64,000 nt of DNA. It comes from JACPRL01 sp035573715 (lineage in GTDB: Bacteria; Acidobacteriota; Terriglobia; Acidiferrales; 2-02-FULL-67-57). Position numbers and translations under genes: made by a program. Shown here piece by piece: positions 42,995 through 51,702 of this stretch (its first letter is position 1; every line of letters starts with the position of its first letter). Location of the stretch: the NCBI GenBank assembly GCA_035573715.1, contig DATLZZ010000002.1, forward strand, positions 330,422 to 394,421, written 5' to 3'. The notes beneath the pieces were generated by a model. The model saw nothing but the letters and a program-made list of their open reading frames with translations, did not search any database and was not told the DNA's origin.

Positions 42995-43109
42995 GGCCGA
43001 ACCTCCTAAGGCTCATCTAAAGCCCTGACCCCAGAAAACCAAAGGCCGGTTCCGCCACCCGATGCGCCTTCGACGGAGCGAGTTTCGGAATGACAGTTCG
43101 TCGGGCGGG

Positions 43110-43260
43110 TGGTTTCTTTCCCTGGCCGGCTCCAGGCGCTGAGAACCTCAGGGGCTAAAGCCCAACCTGGGGTGGCACGGCCACGGCGGGGTTGAAACCC
43201 CGCCCTTCCGGTCCGTTCCGGTCTCTGGGAATCCCCCCGGCGCCCCTCGACTGCGCTCGG
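43110..43260. repeat. Palindromic repeat unit, copy 1
   Basis: It begins TGGTTTCTTTCCCTGGCCGG and ends around ACTGCGCTCGG. Inside are the palindromes GGGCTAAAGCCC (43152-43163) and a perfect 20-nt inverted repeat (43185-43204; 9-bp arms GGCGGGGTT/AACCCCGCC around GA). Copy 2 follows at an offset of 216 bp, nearly identical except for a few substitutions and a 5-bp difference near the end. Confidence 0.85.
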
Positions 43261-43325
43261 GGTAAAAGGAGCCTGGGGGTTCGGGGTGAGGGGTTTCAGA
43301 GCTGTCCATTCCACGACTAAAGCCC

Positions 43326-43471
43326 TGGTTTCTTTCCCTGGCCGGCTCCAGGCGCTGAGAACCTCAGGGGCTAAAGCCCAACCTGGAGTGGCACGGCCAC
43401 GGCGGGGTTGAAACCCCGCCCTTCCGATCCGTTCCTGGGAATTCCCCCGGCGCCCCCCCAACTGCGCTCGG
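43326..43471. repeat. Palindromic repeat unit, copy 2
   Basis: This is the second copy of the unit, direct orientation, with GGGCTAAAGCCC at 43368-43379 and the 20-nt inverted repeat at 43401-43420. It lacks five bases (GGTCT) present near the end of copy 1. It runs right up to the thiS stop codon, so any thiS transcript would end inside it. Confidence 0.85.
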
Positions 43472-43675
43472 TTAGCCGCCGCCGACGAAGTGGACGATTT
43501 CCAGCTGGTCGCCGGGTTCGACGCGCACCGACTCCCACTCCTCACGCTTGACGATTCGCCGGTTGCGCTCAATCGCCACCCGGTCTTCGCCCAGGTTCAG
43601 GTAGCGCAGCAACTCCCTGAGCGTCAGGTTCTCGGGCACCTGTTGCGGGGCGCCGTTGATGGTGGTCTCGATCAT
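43472..43675 (-). CDS. thiS: Sulfur carrier protein ThiS
   Basis: This small ubiquitin-like carrier (67 aa) gives sulfur to the thiazole of thiamine as a C-terminal thiocarboxylate. It ends in the required Gly-Gly (VGGG). The middle contains LTLRELLRYLNLGEDRVAIERNRRIV, and the end has GDQLEIVHFVGGG, both typical. No thiG, thiF or thiH is adjacent. Its start overlaps the stop of an upstream gene of unknown function (ATGA), so the two are co-translated. A MoaD-type carrier is a less likely alternative. Confidence 0.9.
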   Translation of the reverse strand: MIETTINGAPQQVPENLTLRELLRYLNLGEDRVAIERNRRIVKREEWESVRVEPGDQLEIVHFVGGG

Positions 43676-44268
43676 CTGCTGGCCGCTTTCGGCCGCGGGC
43701 GCAGGCTGTACTTCAACTCATCCTGTCCCTGCGGCGAGGCCGTCTGAATCAGCAACTCCGCGCCCGCCGGTCCCAGGCGCGGCAGCACGAACTGGAGCGT
43801 GGCGCGTCCGTGGCTGTCGGTCACCCCTTCAAAATCGTGCGGCTGGGCGCCGGTGTCCACCCGCACGCGCACCCGGGCGCCGGCAATCGGGTTCCGGTTC
43901 TTGCGCCCCATGACCGCCAGCTCCAGCACCGCGGTCGAGCCTTGCAGGAAGGTGGAGGGGTTCATCAAGCGAATGGCCACGCCGCCGGGCGTCGGCTCGG
44001 CCAGCTCCTTCATTTCGGGAATCTGGCCGGAGCGGACTTCATCCAGCAACTGCTGGTGCTGGCGCTCGAGCATGGCGCGGAGCTCGGATTCGTTGAAATC
44101 GGGCGAGGCCAGGAACTCCTTGTAGCTGGTGGCGCGTTTCGCCAGCACGCGACCCTTGTGGTAGATGGTGGTGTCGAGCACGGGATTGGCCGCGCCACGG
44201 TCCTCGGTCTGGACGTGAAACACCAGGCCGCCCACCTTGACGTCCGTATTGAAGCCGAAGACCGGCAT
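43672..44268 (-). CDS. Conserved hypothetical protein with Ig-like C-terminal part
   Basis: Function is unknown. From ATG 44268 it has 198 aa, no signal peptide and no membrane helix. Residues 1-60 are strand-rich (VFGFNTDVKVGGLVFHVQTEDRG, with TTIYHKGRVLAKR), the pattern of a small beta domain found in proteins of Acidobacteriota. A charged helical segment (SELRAMLERQHQQLLDEVRSG) follows. The last 90 residues look like an immunoglobulin or carboxypeptidase-regulatory beta-sandwich (STAVLELAVMGRKN through TDSHGRATLQFVLP). It is coupled to thiS by 4 bp. I cannot assign a link to thiamine synthesis. Confidence 0.7.
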   Translation of the reverse strand: MPVFGFNTDVKVGGLVFHVQTEDRGAANPVLDTTIYHKGRVLAKRATSYKEFLASPDFNESELRAMLERQHQQLLDEVRSGQIPEMKELAEPTPGGVAIRLMNPSTFLQGSTAVLELAVMGRKNRNPIAGARVRVRVDTGAQPHDFEGVTDSHGRATLQFVLPRLGPAGAELLIQTASPQGQDELKYSLRPRPKAASR

Positions 44269-44358
44269 CACCCGACTCGCCCCGTTCCTTCCGGGAAGCG
44301 CGGAGGGCCCGCCGACTCGGCGGCGGCCCCGCGGAAGCAACCGGGCCGGCGCGCCAAC

Positions 44359-44387
44359 TTGACATCCCCGCGCCCCAACTCTATAGT
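44359..44387 (+). promoter_or_regulatory. Near-consensus sigma70 promoter of the nuo operon
   Basis: TTGACA at 44359-44364, a 17-bp spacer, and TATAGT at 44382-44387. Transcription should start near 44394, leaving a leader of about 60 nt. The leader contains a small inverted repeat GCTAT/ATAGC (44414-44429). No clear Shine-Dalgarno sequence precedes nuoA. Confidence 0.75.
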
Positions 44388-44453
44388 GCCAAGTTCAACT
44401 TCTTCTGGCGGGCGCTATTAAATTATAGCATCGCCGTCCCGCACAGTAATGCG

Positions 44454-44828
44454 ATGAGCGAGAGCTACCTGGGAAGCTACGCGCCTATCCTGCTGCACCT
44501 GATTGTGGCCGCCGGCATCGCCGGCGCCATCCTCTTCCTTTCCTGGCTGTTCGGCGAACGTCGGCCGAATCCCAACAAACTGGGCGCCTATGAGTGCGGC
44601 ATCCTGCCCACGGGCGACGCCCGCGAGCCGGTGACGGTGAAGTTCTACCTGGTGGCGATGCTGTTCATCCTGTTCGACGTTGAGGCGGTCTTTCTCTTCC
44701 CCTGGGCGGTCATCTACCGCACCCTGGGCTGGTACGGCTTTGTGGAGATGTTGCTGTACATCCTGATTCTGCTCGCCGGCTACGTGTATCTGTGGAAGAA
44801 GGGCGCCTTCGACTGGAGCCGCTCTTGA
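44454..44828 (+). CDS. nuoA: NADH-quinone oxidoreductase subunit A
   Basis: This is a membrane subunit of complex I near the quinone site and the proton-input channel. The product is 124 aa with three helices (about 10-32, 62-84 and 92-113). The conserved loop YECGILPTGDARE (about 44-56) and the acidic FDVEAVFLFPWA in helix 2 are diagnostic. It is the first gene of an operon running to nuoN. The next gene is nuoC rather than nuoB. Confidence 0.95.
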   Translation: MSESYLGSYAPILLHLIVAAGIAGAILFLSWLFGERRPNPNKLGAYECGILPTGDAREPVTVKFYLVAMLFILFDVEAVFLFPWAVIYRTLGWYGFVEMLLYILILLAGYVYLWKKGAFDWSRS

Positions 44829-44830
44829 AG

Positions 44831-45316
44831 ATGCCCGCCGCCCTCCCACCCGAGCTGGCTGAGCGTCGGGTGGTGCGCAAGCTGCGGGAGTTTGCGCCCG
44901 AGGCGCTGCTCGGCGCCACGGAATTCCGCGGGCAGATGGCGCTGAGCGTCGCGCCGGCGCGGCTGCGCGACCTCTGCGAGTTCCTGCGGCGCGACCCGGA
45001 GCTTGAATTCGACCAGCTGGTGGACGTGACGGCGGTGGACCGCTACCCGCTTGAGCCGCGCTTCGAGGCCGTCTATCACCTGCGCTCGCTGCGGCTCCAG
45101 CACCGCTTGCGCCTGAAGGCGCCGCTGCGCGGCGACAACCCGCGCATCGAGTCGCTCACCGGCCTCTGGGCCGGCGCCGACGTCCTCGAGCGCGAAGTCT
45201 ACGACCTGTTCGGAATTCGCTTCGACGGCCACCCCAATCTCCGCCGCCTGCTGATGCCCGACGACTGGGAGGGCCACCCGCTGCGCAAGGACTATCCGGT
45301 GGAGGGCTACCGCTGA
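44831..45316 (+). CDS. nuoC: NADH-quinone oxidoreductase subunit C (30 kDa)
   Basis: This is a peripheral-arm subunit of the connecting module. The start taken is ATG 44831 (161 aa). A TTG at 44825, overlapping the nuoA stop and 7 bp after GGAG, is an equally good alternative adding two residues. The family signature EREVYDLFGIRFDGHPNLRRLLMPDDWEGHPLRKDYP occupies about 112-158 (quoted here as EREVYDLFGI and GHPLRKDYP). It is separate from nuoD, with which it shares one base. Confidence 0.93.
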   Translation: MPAALPPELAERRVVRKLREFAPEALLGATEFRGQMALSVAPARLRDLCEFLRRDPELEFDQLVDVTAVDRYPLEPRFEAVYHLRSLRLQHRLRLKAPLRGDNPRIESLTGLWAGADVLEREVYDLFGIRFDGHPNLRRLLMPDDWEGHPLRKDYPVEGYR

Positions 45317-46512
45317 TGGCCGAGCCCGTCACCCCGCCGCCGGTCTCCGCCGAGACGATGGTGTTGAACGTCGGCCCGCAGCACCCCTCCACGCACGGCG
45401 TGCTGCGGCTGGTTCTGGAGCTCGACGGCGAGACTATCATCCGCGCCACGCCCGACGTCGGCTTCCTGCACACCGGCATCGAGAAGAACGCCGAGAAGCT
45501 CTACTACTCGCAGGTCATCCCCCTGACCGATCGGATTGATTATCTGGCGCCGCTTTCCAACAATCTGGTCTACTGCCTGGCAGTCGAAAAGCTGCTGGGG
45601 CTGGAGCCGCCGCCGCGGGCCCAGTGGCTGCGCGTGCTGCTCACGGAGCTGACCCGCATCAATAACCATCTCGTCTGGCTGGGCACCACGGCGCTGGAAA
45701 TCGGCGCGATGAGCGTTTTCCTCTACTGCTTCCGCGAGCGCGAAGAAATCCTGAACATCTTCGAAATGTGCTCGGGGCAGCGGATGATGGCGAGCTACTT
45801 CCGCGTCGGCGGCCTGGCGCTGGAGCCCCCGCTCGATTTCTACCCCCGGGTCGACAAGCTGCTCAAGATGCTCCCCGGGCGCTTCGATGAGTACGAAGAC
45901 TTGCTCACCGAAAACCGCATCTGGCTGGCGCGCACCCGGGGCGTTGGGAAAATGACCGTGCAGGATGCGCTCGACTACTGCATCACCGGCCCCAACCTCC
46001 GCGCCTGCGGCGTCCCGAGCGACCTCCGCAAGGAGGAGCCCTACTCCAGCTACGACCAGTTCGACTTCGTGGTCCCCACCCGGCCCGAAGGCGACACCTA
46101 CGCCCGCTACCTCGTTCGTATGGAAGAGATGCGCCAGAGCGTCCGCATCGCCCGCCAGGCCCTCGACGGCCTCCCCGAAGGCCCGGTGCGCGCCGACGCC
46201 CCCGGCATCGTGCTCCCCGAGCGCGAAAAGATGAAGGCGGAAATGGAAGCGCTCATCTACCACTTCAAGATTGTCACCGATGGCTTCGCGCCGCCGCCCG
46301 GCGAGGTGTACGTCGGCATCGAGTCGCCCAAGGGCGAGCTCGGCTGCTACCTGGTGAGCGACGGCGGCCCGCGGCCCTGGCGCATGCGCTGGCGCCCGCC
46401 CTCGCTGCTCAACGTCCAGCTTCTCTCCCGGCTCCTGCCCGGACACCTGATCGCCGACGCCATCGCCATCACCGCCAGCGTCGACTTCGTTCTCGGCGAG
46501 GTGGATCGCTGA
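45316..46512 (+). CDS. nuoD: NADH-quinone oxidoreductase subunit D (49 kDa)
   Basis: This quinone-binding subunit of complex I has 398 aa. Quinone-site residues are present: H27 in PQHPSTHG and Y76 in DRIDYLAP, 49 residues apart as in the Thermus enzyme. The C-terminal DPCLS-type block is replaced by TASVDFVLGEVDR, where the family ends in a GS(I/V)DxVxGEVDR-like sequence. The start shares one base with the nuoC stop (TGATG). Confidence 0.96.
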   Translation: MAEPVTPPPVSAETMVLNVGPQHPSTHGVLRLVLELDGETIIRATPDVGFLHTGIEKNAEKLYYSQVIPLTDRIDYLAPLSNNLVYCLAVEKLLGLEPPPRAQWLRVLLTELTRINNHLVWLGTTALEIGAMSVFLYCFREREEILNIFEMCSGQRMMASYFRVGGLALEPPLDFYPRVDKLLKMLPGRFDEYEDLLTENRIWLARTRGVGKMTVQDALDYCITGPNLRACGVPSDLRKEEPYSSYDQFDFVVPTRPEGDTYARYLVRMEEMRQSVRIARQALDGLPEGPVRADAPGIVLPEREKMKAEMEALIYHFKIVTDGFAPPPGEVYVGIESPKGELGCYLVSDGGPRPWRMRWRPPSLLNVQLLSRLLPGHLIADAIAITASVDFVLGEVDR

Positions 46513-48329
46513 TGAGCCTGCAATTCTCCGCCGCGCTCCAGCGTCGCTTCGCGCAGCTCAAGCAGCGCTACCCCGTCCTGCGCTCCGCGCTCATCCCCAT
46601 GCTGCTCTTCGCGCAGGACGAGCTCGGCTACATCTCCGACGACCTCATCGACTACCTCGCCAAGGAGCTCAACCTTCGTCGCGTGCAGATCGAAGAAACC
46701 GTCAGCTACTACTCGATGCTGCGCCGCCAGCCCGCCGGCAAGTATCACCTCCAGGTCTGCACCAACATTGCCTGCCAGTTGGCCGGGGGCAAGGCGGTGC
46801 TCGAGCAGGTGCGCCGCCGCTGCGGCGTCCCCGCCAAGACGCCGACCCCCGACGGGGTGTTCTCCTGGGAAGAGGCGGAATGCATCGGCGCCTGCACCGG
46901 CGCCGTCGCCATGCAGGTGAACTACGACTACTACGAGAACCTGAACGTCGCGCGGGTGAATGACTTGATGGATCACCTTCAGGCGGGGCGCAAGCCCGCG
47001 CCCGTCCCCTACATCACCGGCCTCTCCTTCGAGCCGCACCCGGCCGAAGTGCGCGTCATCAGCCGGCGGTTCGGCCTGCCGAACTCCCCCAGCATCGACA
47101 CCTATTTGCAGCACGAGGGCTACCAGGCGCTCGAAAAAGCCCTCAAGCAGATGACTCCCGACCAGATCATCGAGGAGGTCAAGCGTTCCAACCTGCGGGG
47201 GCGGGGCGGCGCCGGCTTCCCGGCCGGGATGAAGTGGAGCTTCGTTCCCAAGGATTCGCCGAAGCCGAAGTACATCATTGCCAACGCCGACGAGAGCGAA
47301 CCGCTCACCTGCAAAGATCGCCCGCTGATGGAGCTCGACCCCCACCAGCTTATCGAGGGCATGCTCATCGCCGGCCGCGCCGTCAACGCCCACCAGGGCT
47401 TCATCTACATCCGCGGCGAGTACCGCTACGTGCTCGAAATCCTCGAGCGCGCCATCGCCGAAGCCTACGAGCGTGGCTTTCTGGGCAAGAACATCCTCGG
47501 CTCCAGCTTCGATTTCGACCTCTGCGTTCACACCGGCGCCGGCGCCTACGAGTGCGGCGAAGAAAGCGCTCTGATGGAATCGCTCGAGGGCAAGCGCGGC
47601 TACCCGCGCATCCGACCGCCTTTCCCTGCCGTCGTCGGCCTCTACGGCTGCCCCACCGTCATCAACAATGTCGAAACTCTTTCTTCCGTTCCCTCCATCA
47701 TCCTCAAAGGCGGCGACTGGTACGCCGGCCTGGGCACGCCCCGCAACGGCGGCACGCGCCTGTTCTGCATCTCCGGCCACGTCAACCGCCCCGGTATCTA
47801 CGAGCTGCCGATGGGCTTTCCCTTGCGGCGCATGATTGAGGAAGTGGCCGGCGGGGTCCGCGGCGGCAAGAAACTCAAAGCCGTCATCCCCGGCGGCTCC
47901 TCCGTGCCCGTGCTCACCGCCGACCAGCTCGATACCCCGATGGACTTCGACTCGGTCGCCAAGGCCGGCTCGATGCTGGGCTCCGGCGGCGTGCTGGTGA
48001 TGGACGAAGACACCTGCATGGTCGAGCTGGCCCAGCGCATCATGCACTTCTACGCCCACGAGTCCTGCGGCTGGTGCATCCCCTGCCGCGAAGGCACCGC
48101 CTGGCTGCGCAAAATGCTCGACCGCTTCCATTCCGGCGGCGGCCGCCCCAGCGACATCGTCCAAATCGGCGAGCTGGCGCAGAACATGCTGGGCAAAACC
48201 TTCTGCCCGCTGGGCGACGCCGCCGCCATGCCCACCATCAGCATCGCCAACAAGTTCAGGCACGAATTCGAAGAACACCTCCGCCTGGGCGAGTGTCCTT
48301 ACGCCCGCGAGAAGGTAGCGGCTGACTGA
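46512..48329 (+). CDS. nuoEF: NADH-quinone oxidoreductase NuoE-NuoF fusion
   Basis: This is an NADH-input module of complex I in which the 24-kDa and 51-kDa subunits are one 605-aa chain. Residues 1-155 are NuoE: a helical bundle, then the thioredoxin-like fold with [2Fe-2S] ligands C83, C88, C124 and C128. A Pro-rich linker (about 160-172) leads to NuoF. NuoF has the FMN/NADH loop GRGGAGFPAG (230-239), the ANADESEP segment (257-264), GAYECGEESAL (345-354), and [4Fe-4S] ligands C519, C522, C525 and C565 (ESCGWCIPCREG). No internal stop or start interrupts the join. It follows nuoD by one shared base and is followed immediately by nuoG. Confidence 0.95.
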   Translation: MSLQFSAALQRRFAQLKQRYPVLRSALIPMLLFAQDELGYISDDLIDYLAKELNLRRVQIEETVSYYSMLRRQPAGKYHLQVCTNIACQLAGGKAVLEQVRRRCGVPAKTPTPDGVFSWEEAECIGACTGAVAMQVNYDYYENLNVARVNDLMDHLQAGRKPAPVPYITGLSFEPHPAEVRVISRRFGLPNSPSIDTYLQHEGYQALEKALKQMTPDQIIEEVKRSNLRGRGGAGFPAGMKWSFVPKDSPKPKYIIANADESEPLTCKDRPLMELDPHQLIEGMLIAGRAVNAHQGFIYIRGEYRYVLEILERAIAEAYERGFLGKNILGSSFDFDLCVHTGAGAYECGEESALMESLEGKRGYPRIRPPFPAVVGLYGCPTVINNVETLSSVPSIILKGGDWYAGLGTPRNGGTRLFCISGHVNRPGIYELPMGFPLRRMIEEVAGGVRGGKKLKAVIPGGSSVPVLTADQLDTPMDFDSVAKAGSMLGSGGVLVMDEDTCMVELAQRIMHFYAHESCGWCIPCREGTAWLRKMLDRFHSGGGRPSDIVQIGELAQNMLGKTFCPLGDAAAMPTISIANKFRHEFEEHLRLGECPYAREKVAAD

Positions 48330-48330
48330 T

Positions 48331-50496
48331 ATGCCGGACGCGCCCAGCAAAGTGCAGTTCTCGGTCGACGGCCGGACGCTCGAAGCGCCTCCTGGTACGC
48401 TGCTCATCGAAGCCTGCAAGGCGGCGAGCATTGAAGTGCCGTCCTTCTGCTATTACCCCGGCCTCACGCTTCAAGCCGCCTGCCGGATGTGTCTGGTTGA
48501 AATCGAAAAGACGCCCAAGCTGCAAACCGCCTGCACCGTCATCGTCCAGCCCGGCATGGTGGTGCGCACCAACACCCCCGTCGTCCACAAGGCGCGCAAG
48601 GACATGCTCGAGTTCCTGCTGACCAACCACCCGCTCGATTGCCCGGTCTGCGACAAAGGCGGCGAGTGCGAGCTCCAGGACATGGTTTTCCGTTACGGCG
48701 CCGCCGGAAGCCGCTTCGTCGAAGAAAAAGAGCACCAGCCCGAACAGCGCTTCTCCCCCATCGTCTACTTCGACTACCCGCGCTGCATCCTCTGCTTCCG
48801 CTGCGTGCGGGTGTGCGATGAAGTCATGGACGTCAAGGCGCTCGGCGTCGGCCAGCGCGGCGTCCGCTCGGTCATTATCCCCAATCAGCCCGACGGCACG
48901 CTCGAGTGCGAAGAGTGCGGCATGTGTATCGACATCTGCCCCGTCGGCGCTCTGACCAGCCACCAGTACCGCTACAAGACCCGCCCCTGGGAGATGAACT
49001 TCATCGGCACCCCCTGCGCTCACTGCGGCGACGGCTGCAAGACCACCCTCAATGTGCGCAACAACGAAATCCTGCGCGGCAACAATCGCGACAAAACCGG
49101 CATTAACGGCGACTTCCTCTGCATCAAGGGGCGCTACGGCGGCGACTTCGTCCATCACCCCGAGCGCCTGCGCCAACCGCTCGTGCGCCGTGACGGTCAG
49201 CTTCAGCCGGCTTCCTGGAATGAAGCCCTCGATTATGTGACCCGCGGACTCAAGCACGTGCTCGAGCAATCCGGCCCCGGCAGCATCGGCTTCCTGGGCT
49301 CGAACCGCACCACCAACGAAGAGAACTACCTGCTGCAACGATTTGCCCGCACCGTGATCGGCACCAACAATATTGACCACCATCGCACCGCCGACTACAC
49401 GGCGCTGACGGCGGCGCTCGGCGGCGACACGGCGCGCTACGCGTCCTCCCGCGATCTGCTCAGCGCCTCCGCCATTCTGCTGATCGGGAACGACCCGACC
49501 CACAACCACCCGCTGCTCGCCGCCAATATCCGCCTCGCGGTACGCAACAACGGGGCGCGGCTCTACATCGTCAACCATCGCGAGATCAAGCTCCGCCGCC
49601 AGGCCAGGCAATTCGTGCTCGTCCCCGGCGGCCAGGAAGCCACCGCGGTCGAATCGCTGCTTGACTCGCTGCGCAACGAAAAGGACCTCATCGTGCTGTT
49701 CGGTGCCGAGGTGGCGGGCGCGGAGTTGAAGCGCCTGGTTGAGTTCTGCAACGGGCTGCCCGGCACGACTCGCTACATCGCACTGGGCGACTACTGCAAC
49801 TCGCGGGGCGCCGCCGACATGGGCCTGCTGCCCGGCCGGCTGCCCGGCTACAGCCCCGTCAACGACGCCGCCGCGAAGAAGAAGTGGGAGGAGCTGTGGA
49901 AGGCTTCCCTGCCGGCGGCGCCGGGTCTGCATGCCCGCGAGATGCTGGCGGGCGGCAAGCTCCGCGCCCTCTACGTTATCGGCTCGAATCCCATCAAGAC
50001 CTTCGGCCTCCAGCCCAAACGCGAAGCGCTCGGCGCGCTCGACCTGCTCGTGGTTCATGAACTTTTCCTCACCGAGACCGCGGCGCTGGCCGACGTGGTC
50101 CTGCCGGTGGCATGCGCCTACGAAAAAGAAGGGACCTTCACCAACACCTGCGGCGAGTTGCAGCGGGTCAGGCGAGCGCTCGAGCCCGTCGGCCTGCGCA
50201 CCGATTTCGAAATCCTGCGGCTGCTGACCTACGCGCTCGGCCGGCCGATTCCGCTGCGCACTCCGGAGGCGGCGCTGGAGGAAATCCGCCAGCACGTCCC
50301 CGGCTATCAGGTCTCTCTCGCTTCGGTGCTTGCCGGTGAAGCCGCCCGCACGGCGCCGGTGGACGGCCGCGGCTCGATTGACACGCCTGCGGGCTTGATT
50401 GTCTCCGCCGACGATTCGCTGTTCACCTCCGGCACTCTTGGCCGCTACAGCCAGGCGCTCAACTCCGTGCCGGAACGGAATCTGCCCCGACCATGA
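48331..50496 (+). CDS. nuoG: NADH-quinone oxidoreductase subunit G (75 kDa)
   Basis: This subunit carries electrons along the peripheral arm; 721 aa. The ligand sets are visible: N1b [2Fe-2S] C40, C51, C54, C68; N5 H100, C104, C107, C113; N4 C152, C155, C158 and C203, with an additional C193/C196/C199 row. The off-path cluster N7 is C229-x2-C232-x3-C236-x27-C264, as in E. coli and Thermus. The rest resembles the molybdopterin oxidoreductase fold but without catalytic function. N7 is retained in only some lineages. Start follows the nuoEF stop by one base; the stop overlaps nuoH (ATGA). Confidence 0.95.
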   Translation: MPDAPSKVQFSVDGRTLEAPPGTLLIEACKAASIEVPSFCYYPGLTLQAACRMCLVEIEKTPKLQTACTVIVQPGMVVRTNTPVVHKARKDMLEFLLTNHPLDCPVCDKGGECELQDMVFRYGAAGSRFVEEKEHQPEQRFSPIVYFDYPRCILCFRCVRVCDEVMDVKALGVGQRGVRSVIIPNQPDGTLECEECGMCIDICPVGALTSHQYRYKTRPWEMNFIGTPCAHCGDGCKTTLNVRNNEILRGNNRDKTGINGDFLCIKGRYGGDFVHHPERLRQPLVRRDGQLQPASWNEALDYVTRGLKHVLEQSGPGSIGFLGSNRTTNEENYLLQRFARTVIGTNNIDHHRTADYTALTAALGGDTARYASSRDLLSASAILLIGNDPTHNHPLLAANIRLAVRNNGARLYIVNHREIKLRRQARQFVLVPGGQEATAVESLLDSLRNEKDLIVLFGAEVAGAELKRLVEFCNGLPGTTRYIALGDYCNSRGAADMGLLPGRLPGYSPVNDAAAKKKWEELWKASLPAAPGLHAREMLAGGKLRALYVIGSNPIKTFGLQPKREALGALDLLVVHELFLTETAALADVVLPVACAYEKEGTFTNTCGELQRVRRALEPVGLRTDFEILRLLTYALGRPIPLRTPEAALEEIRQHVPGYQVSLASVLAGEAARTAPVDGRGSIDTPAGLIVSADDSLFTSGTLGRYSQALNSVPERNLPRP

Positions 50497-51701
50497 CCGA
50501 CTGGATCACCGCCAACGCCGTCTTGGTCATCACGCTGGTGAAGATCCTCTTGTTGCTCTTCATTCTTCTCACTGCCATCGCCTATGTGGTTTGGTTTGAG
50601 CGCAAGCTCATCGCCCACATCCAATCCCGCTGGGGCCCCTACCGGGTGGGGCCGCACGGGTTATTGCAGCCGCTGGCTGACGGGGTCAAGTTCCTCCTCA
50701 AGGAAGACATCATCCCGGCCTACGTCAGCAGCCGCTTTCTGTTTCTGCTGGCGCCGTTTCTGGGCGTGAGCCTGGCGCTGCTGGCGGTGGCGGTGATTCC
50801 CTTCGGGCCGGCGGAGGTGCAGGTGCTCGGCACGCGCACGGGTTTCTACATCGCCGACATCAACATCGCCCTGCTGTTCGTTCTCGGCGTCACCTCGCTC
50901 ACTGTCTATTCCATTGCGCTGGCCGGCTGGTCCTCCAACAGCAAGTACCCGCTGCTGGGCGCGCTGCGCAGCTCGGCGCAGATGATCAGCTACGAGCTGG
51001 CGCTGACGCTTTCGGTCGTCGGCGTGCTGTTGCTCGCCAACAGCTTGTCGCTGCGCGAAATCGTCGCCCAGCAGAGCGGGCCGGTGTGGAACTGGTACTT
51101 CTTCCCGCAGTTCGTCGCCTTTCTCTGTTTCTTTATCAGCAGCCTGGCCGAAACCAACCGCAGCCCCTTCGACCTCGCCGAAGCCGAAACCGAGCTCGTC
51201 GGCGGCTTCCACACTGAGTACAGCGCCATGAAGTTCGCGATGTTTTTCATGGCGGAGTATGCGCATATGTTTACGGCGTCGTTTCTGGCGACGATTCTCT
51301 TCTTCGGCGGCTGGCACTCGCCCTTCCCCGACTCCGGCTTCTGGGTCTATGCCCGCTATCTGCCCCTCATCACCGCCGCGGCGCTGGGACTTCTGCTGTT
51401 GGTGGATGCCGCCCGTTCGCCCGTCCGGCCCCTCCATCGGCTTATTCTCGCCGCTCTGGGCTTGGTGTTGCTCGGTGTGGCTGGTGTGCTGACCGTACCG
51501 GTTGTCCTCGACCTCGTCCAGGGCCTCTTCTGGTTCGTCGCCAAAACCGTAGTCTTCGTCTTTATCTTCATCTGGATTCGCGCCACCTTCCCGCGCTTCC
51601 GCTACGACCAGTTGATGGACTTCGGCTGGAAATTCCTTCTGCCGCTCGCCGTCTTGAACATCATCGTCACCAGCTTCGTGCTGGTCTGGCGGGGGAACTG
51701 A
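50493..51701 (+). CDS. nuoH: NADH-quinone oxidoreductase subunit H
   Basis: This membrane subunit forms part of the quinone chamber. It is 402 aa, longer than the usual 325-350. Conserved loops are ERKLIAHIQSRWGPYRVGPHGLLQPLADGVKF (about 36-67) and SSLAETNRSPFDLAEAETELVGGFHTEYSAMKFA (about 219-252), including the acidic E-channel residues. The extra length is mainly an added segment between about residues 285 and 340, with a helix and a basic stretch (DAARSPVRPLHR). It is followed by nuoJ with nuoI missing between them. Confidence 0.95.
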   Translation: MTDWITANAVLVITLVKILLLLFILLTAIAYVVWFERKLIAHIQSRWGPYRVGPHGLLQPLADGVKFLLKEDIIPAYVSSRFLFLLAPFLGVSLALLAVAVIPFGPAEVQVLGTRTGFYIADINIALLFVLGVTSLTVYSIALAGWSSNSKYPLLGALRSSAQMISYELALTLSVVGVLLLANSLSLREIVAQQSGPVWNWYFFPQFVAFLCFFISSLAETNRSPFDLAEAETELVGGFHTEYSAMKFAMFFMAEYAHMFTASFLATILFFGGWHSPFPDSGFWVYARYLPLITAAALGLLLLVDAARSPVRPLHRLILAALGLVLLGVAGVLTVPVVLDLVQGLFWFVAKTVVFVFIFIWIRATFPRFRYDQLMDFGWKFLLPLAVLNIIVTSFVLVWRGN

Positions 51702-51702
51702 G

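Larger units (their letters stand above)
42995..43471. other. Non-coding repeat cluster between ribA and thiS
   Basis: This is about 480 bp without a believable gene. It contains two copies of a unit of about 150 bp (listed separately), each with internal palindromes, plus related fragments such as AAAGCCCTG at about 43019-43027 and 43319-43326. A segment ending CGGAGCGAGTTTCGGAATGACA (about 43071-43095) looks like another dispersed element. An open frame on the minus strand across it encodes two repeats of the same Pro/Arg/Gly-rich peptide and is an artefact of the repeat. Confidence 0.75.

Noticed and set aside
43006..43572. 188-aa minus-strand reading frame over the ribA-thiS gap
   Set aside because: It encodes the same low-complexity peptide twice because the DNA repeat is direct, overlaps thiS, and matches no protein type.
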